In this document: one piece after another, positions 61,600 through 64,000 of the stretch | How the letters are laid out: every line of letters begins with the position of its first letter | Numbering within the stretch: the stretch's first letter is position 1 | DNA from: Pseudomonas putida | Lineage (GTDB): Bacteria > Pseudomonadota > Gammaproteobacteria > Pseudomonadales > Pseudomonadaceae | DNA: 64,000 nucleotides | Assembly (NCBI RefSeq): GCF_003228315.1 | Contig: NZ_CP029693.1 | Coordinates: forward strand, 2,427,501-2,491,500 | Direction of reading: 5' to 3' | Program-made: the position numbers and the translations under genes | The notes under the pieces: model-generated | What the model was told of the DNA's origin: nothing | Database searches by the model: none | What the model saw: only the letters and a program-made list of their open reading frames with translations

Positions 61600-62811
61600 A
61601 TGCAGGTCAGCAAATCGAACAAGCTCGCCAACGTCTGCTATGACATTCGCGGCCCGGTGCTCAAGCACGCCAAACGCCTGGAAGAGGAAGGCCATCGCAT
61701 CCTCAAGCTGAACATCGGCAACCCTGCGCCGTTTGGTTTCGAAGCGCCGGACGAAATCCTCCAGGACGTGATCCGCAACTTGCCGACCGCCCAGGGCTAC
61801 AGCGATTCCAAGGGCCTGTTCAGCGCGCGCAAGGCCGTCATGCAGTACTACCAGCAGAAGCAGGTCGAGGGTGTCGGCATTGAAGACATCTACCTGGGCA
61901 ACGGTGTTTCCGAGCTGATCGTGATGTCGATGCAAGCCCTGCTCAACAACGGCGACGAAGTGCTGGTGCCAGCGCCGGACTACCCGTTGTGGACCGCCGC
62001 CGTGAGCCTGTCGGGCGGCAATCCGGTGCATTACCTGTGCGACGAACAGGCCAACTGGTGGCCGGACCTGGCTGACATCAAGGCCAAGATCACGCCGAAC
62101 ACCAAGGCGCTGGTGATCATCAACCCGAACAACCCGACCGGCGCGGTGTACTCCAAGGAAGTCCTGCTGGGCATGCTGGAGCTGGCGCGCCAGCACAACC
62201 TGGTAGTGTTCTCCGACGAGATCTACGACAAGATCCTGTACGACGACGCCGTGCACATCTGCACCGCCTCCCTGGCCCCGGACCTGCTGTGCCTGACCTT
62301 CAACGGCCTGTCCAAATCCTATCGCGTAGCCGGTTTCCGTTCCGGCTGGATCGCCATCTCCGGGCCGAAACACCACGCCCAGAGCTATATCGAAGGCATC
62401 GACATGCTGGCCAACATGCGCCTGTGCGCCAACGTGCCGAGCCAGCATGCGATCCAGACCGCACTGGGTGGTTATCAGAGCATCAATGATCTGGTGCTGC
62501 CGCCAGGGCGACTGCTTGAACAGCGCAACCGCACCTGGGAATTGCTCAATGACATTCCGGGCGTCAGCTGCGTCAAACCAATGGGTGCGCTGTATGCGTT
62601 CCCGCGCATCGATCCGAAAGTCTGCCCGATTCACAACGACGAGAAGTTCGTCCTCGACCTGCTGCTCTCCGAAAAGCTGCTGATCGTGCAGGGTACGGCG
62701 TTCAACTGGCCTTGGCCGGACCACTTCCGCGTCGTCACCTTGCCGCGAGTGGATGACCTGGAAATGGCCATCGGACGCATTGGGAACTTCCTCAAGTCCT
62801 ATCGTCAGTAA
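61600..62811 (+). CDS. alaA: AlaA-type alanine aminotransferase
   Basis: 403-residue class I/II PLP aminotransferase. LKLNIGNPAPFGFEAPDEIL, VIINPNNPTGAVYSKE, EIYDKILYDD, PLP lysine in NGLSKSYRVAGFRSGW, and FRVVTLPRVDDLEMAI. Close to E. coli AlaA (glutamate-pyruvate transaminase). ATG MQVSKSNKLANVCYDIRGP fits the family start; about 49 open codons upstream are not coding. Followed by a hairpin. Confidence 0.88.
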   Translation: MQVSKSNKLANVCYDIRGPVLKHAKRLEEEGHRILKLNIGNPAPFGFEAPDEILQDVIRNLPTAQGYSDSKGLFSARKAVMQYYQQKQVEGVGIEDIYLGNGVSELIVMSMQALLNNGDEVLVPAPDYPLWTAAVSLSGGNPVHYLCDEQANWWPDLADIKAKITPNTKALVIINPNNPTGAVYSKEVLLGMLELARQHNLVVFSDEIYDKILYDDAVHICTASLAPDLLCLTFNGLSKSYRVAGFRSGWIAISGPKHHAQSYIEGIDMLANMRLCANVPSQHAIQTALGGYQSINDLVLPPGRLLEQRNRTWELLNDIPGVSCVKPMGALYAFPRIDPKVCPIHNDEKFVLDLLLSEKLLIVQGTAFNWPWPDHFRVVTLPRVDDLEMAIGRIGNFLKSYRQ

Positions 62812-62819
62812 CTGACCCG

Positions 62820-62852
62820 TCACCGTGCGACGCCTCCCCTGTCGCACGGTGA
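62820..62852 (+). terminator. terminator hairpin of alaA
   Basis: Perfect 12-bp stem TCACCGTGCGAC/GTCGCACGGTGA with a 9-base loop, 8 bases after the stop; T-tract weak (TTCATTC). Confidence 0.6.
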
Positions 62853-63042
62853 TTCATTCAGCAACATATGCTTACGCCCCGCCGTCTTACCCCTCGACTT
62901 AAAGCCTGTCGATCGTACGCACCCAACAAGCGCAGGGTTTGGGACGAGTGTCGACACGCGACCTCTTCCCCGGCAAACCTCGGAAATGTCCTGCAAGCAG
63001 CTAAGCTGTTGCTGTAGGACACAGTTTGAAATAGTCACTCGG

Positions 63043-63071
63043 TTGAATACCCCGGTGCATCACCTTATATA
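63043..63071 (+). promoter_or_regulatory. promoter-like block upstream of htpX
   Basis: TTGAAT, 17 bases, TATATA fits a sigma70 promoter with start near 63078. The same block also has TTGAA-N15-CCTTATAT, a partial heat-shock (sigma32) fit, and htpX is heat-inducible in E. coli. Confidence 0.45.
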
Positions 63072-63116
63072 CCCCGCAGTACGCTACATCTTAAGCAAAA
63101 GGAGATTTCTACAACC

Positions 63117-64000
63117 ATGATGCGCATCCTGCTGTTCTTGGCCACTAACCTTGCGGTCGTGCTGATTGCCAGCATCACCCTGAGCCTTTTCGGCTTCAAC
63201 GGGTTCATGGCGGCCAACGGGGTTGATCTGAACCTCAATCAGCTGCTGATTTTCTGTGCGGTCTTTGGTTTCGCCGGTTCCCTGTTCTCGCTGTTCATCT
63301 CCAAGTGGATGGCGAAGATGAGCACCAGCACGCAGATCATCACCCAACCACGTACTCGTCACGAGCAATGGCTGCTGCAAACCGTCGAGCAACTGTCCCG
63401 TGAAGCCGGGATCAAGATGCCCGAAGTCGGGATTTTCCCGGCCTACGAGGCAAACGCCTTCGCCACCGGCTGGAACAAGAACGATGCTCTGGTCGCGGTC
63501 AGCCAGGGCTTGCTCGAACGTTTTTCTCCGGATGAGGTGAAAGCTGTTCTGGCCCACGAAATCGGCCACGTGGCCAATGGCGACATGGTGACCCTGGCGC
63601 TGATCCAGGGCGTGGTGAACACCTTCGTGATGTTCTTTGCACGGATCATCGGCAACTTCGTCGACAAGGTGATCTTCAAGAATGAAGAAGGCCAGGGCAT
63701 GGCCTACTACGTGGCAACCATCTTTGCCGAACTGGTCCTGGGTATCCTGGCCAGTGCCATCGTCATGTGGTTCTCGCGCAAACGGGAATTCCGCGCCGAT
63801 GAAGCCGGAGCCAACCTGGCCGGCACCGCCGCAATGATTGGCGCCTTGCAGCGCCTGCGTGCGGAACAGGGTCTGCCAGTGCACATGCCCGACACCCTGA
63901 ACGCCTTTGGCATCAACGGTGGCATCAAACAGGGGCTGGCACGCATGTTCATGAGCCACCCGCCGCTGGAAGAGCGCATCGATGCACTGGCGCGTCGCCG
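63117..64000 (+). CDS. htpX: membrane zinc protease HtpX (5' part)
   Basis: At least 294 residues; runs off the window with the frame open. Two N-terminal membrane helices ([40 protein letters not shown]), zinc motif [13 protein letters not shown] (HEIGH), two further hydrophobic segments, and the third ligand Glu in REFRADEAG. HtpX degrades misfolded inner-membrane proteins. GGAGA precedes tandem ATGs; I use the first. Confidence 0.93.
   Translation, partial: MMRILLFLATNLAVVLIASITLSLFGFNGFMAANGVDLNLNQLLIFCAVFGFAGSLFSLFISKWMAKMSTSTQIITQPRTRHEQWLLQTVEQLSREAGIKMPEVGIFPAYEANAFATGWNKNDALVAVSQGLLERFSPDEVKAVLAHEIGHVANGDMVTLALIQGVVNTFVMFFARIIGNFVDKVIFKNEEGQGMAYYVATIFAELVLGILASAIVMWFSRKREFRADEAGANLAGTAAMIGALQRLRAEQGLPVHMPDTLNAFGINGGIKQGLARMFMSHPPLEERIDALARR

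Larger units (their letters stand above)
62812..63116. other. intergenic region alaA / htpX
   Basis: 305 bases: a terminator hairpin just after alaA (62820-62852), then about 190 bases with no recognised gene, then a promoter-like block and GGAGA at 63101 for htpX. Confidence 0.55.

Noticed and set aside
61558..62847. 429-codon open frame on the - strand opposite alaA
   Set aside because: Antisense shadow of a clear PLP aminotransferase.

Overview
The window looks like a chromosomal core segment of a fluorescent Pseudomonas (P. fluorescens group). This rests on gene content and order rather than a database search. Markers are an iron-regulated PvdS sigma factor, the acyclic-terpene (atu) operon, the sulfone/sulfur-starvation genes sfnR and sfnB, a dsbRS-dsbD-tlpA-dsbG block, a moeA-moaB/mobA block, and a sagS-ospR-gpx-msrB-alaA-htpX block whose order I recall from P. 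aeruginosa. Many Pseudomonas-type REP/REPIN repeats with a GCGAGCAGGCTCGC core lie between genes. Base composition is high-GC throughout, with AT-rich promoter islands upstream of sfnR, pvdS and the BvgA-like regulator. I see no rRNA, tRNA, CRISPR array, insertion sequence or prophage.

Layout. 0-7 kb: end of an RhtA-like exporter, a small lipoprotein, a quinone-oxidoreductase/LysR divergent pair, an M24 peptidase, a stand-alone cysteine desulfurase, a LysE exporter and a SHOCT-like lipoprotein. 7-14 kb: sulfur and redox genes. These are sigma54 activator SfnR; a small monooxygenase divergent from SoxR across a perfect SoxR box; an sfnB - MetI-like permease - MetQ-like binding protein operon behind a sigma54-type promoter; a VOC protein and a GNAT. 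14-20 kb: the DsbRS-type two-component system facing dsbD-tlpA-dsbG, then an alpha/beta hydrolase. 20-22 kb: pvdS with a Fur box, then a periplasmic binding protein. 22-31 kb: atuR divergent from atuABCDEF, the citronellol/geraniol degradation operon. 31-35 kb: exonuclease, PpnP, MOSC protein, CheV, and a small protein resembling a phospho-transfer domain without its histidine. 35-41 kb: NarX/NarL-type two-component pair, YegS lipid kinase, a small coiled-coil membrane protein, molybdenum-cofactor genes. 41-48 kb: two small exported proteins, an RluA-family pseudouridine synthase, small conserved proteins, an ammonium transporter with sigma54-like elements, a YqjD/YqjE-type stress trio, dGTPase. 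48-56 kb: a signalling block of a receiver-only protein, a BvgA-like regulator, a 1217-residue BvgS-like hybrid kinase and a Cache-HAMP-GAF-HD-GYP protein. 56-64 kb: MsrC, a DUF815 ATPase, SagS, OspR, Gpx, MsrB, AlaA and the start of HtpX.

How the genes work together. Two themes recur. One is redox and sulfur homeostasis: SoxR, the Dsb block, OspR/Gpx, and MsrC plus MsrB, which together cover free and protein-bound methionine-R-sulfoxide, along with sulfur scavenging under SfnR/sigma54. The other is phosphorelay signalling: DsbRS, a NarX/NarL-type pair, CheV, the BvgAS/HD-GYP block and SagS. The best candidates for something not already described are the BvgAS/HD-GYP block, whose HD-GYP domain is split by an insertion of about 165 residues, and the histidine-less HPt-like protein beside cheV. 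Most of the rest is recognisable Pseudomonas core genome.
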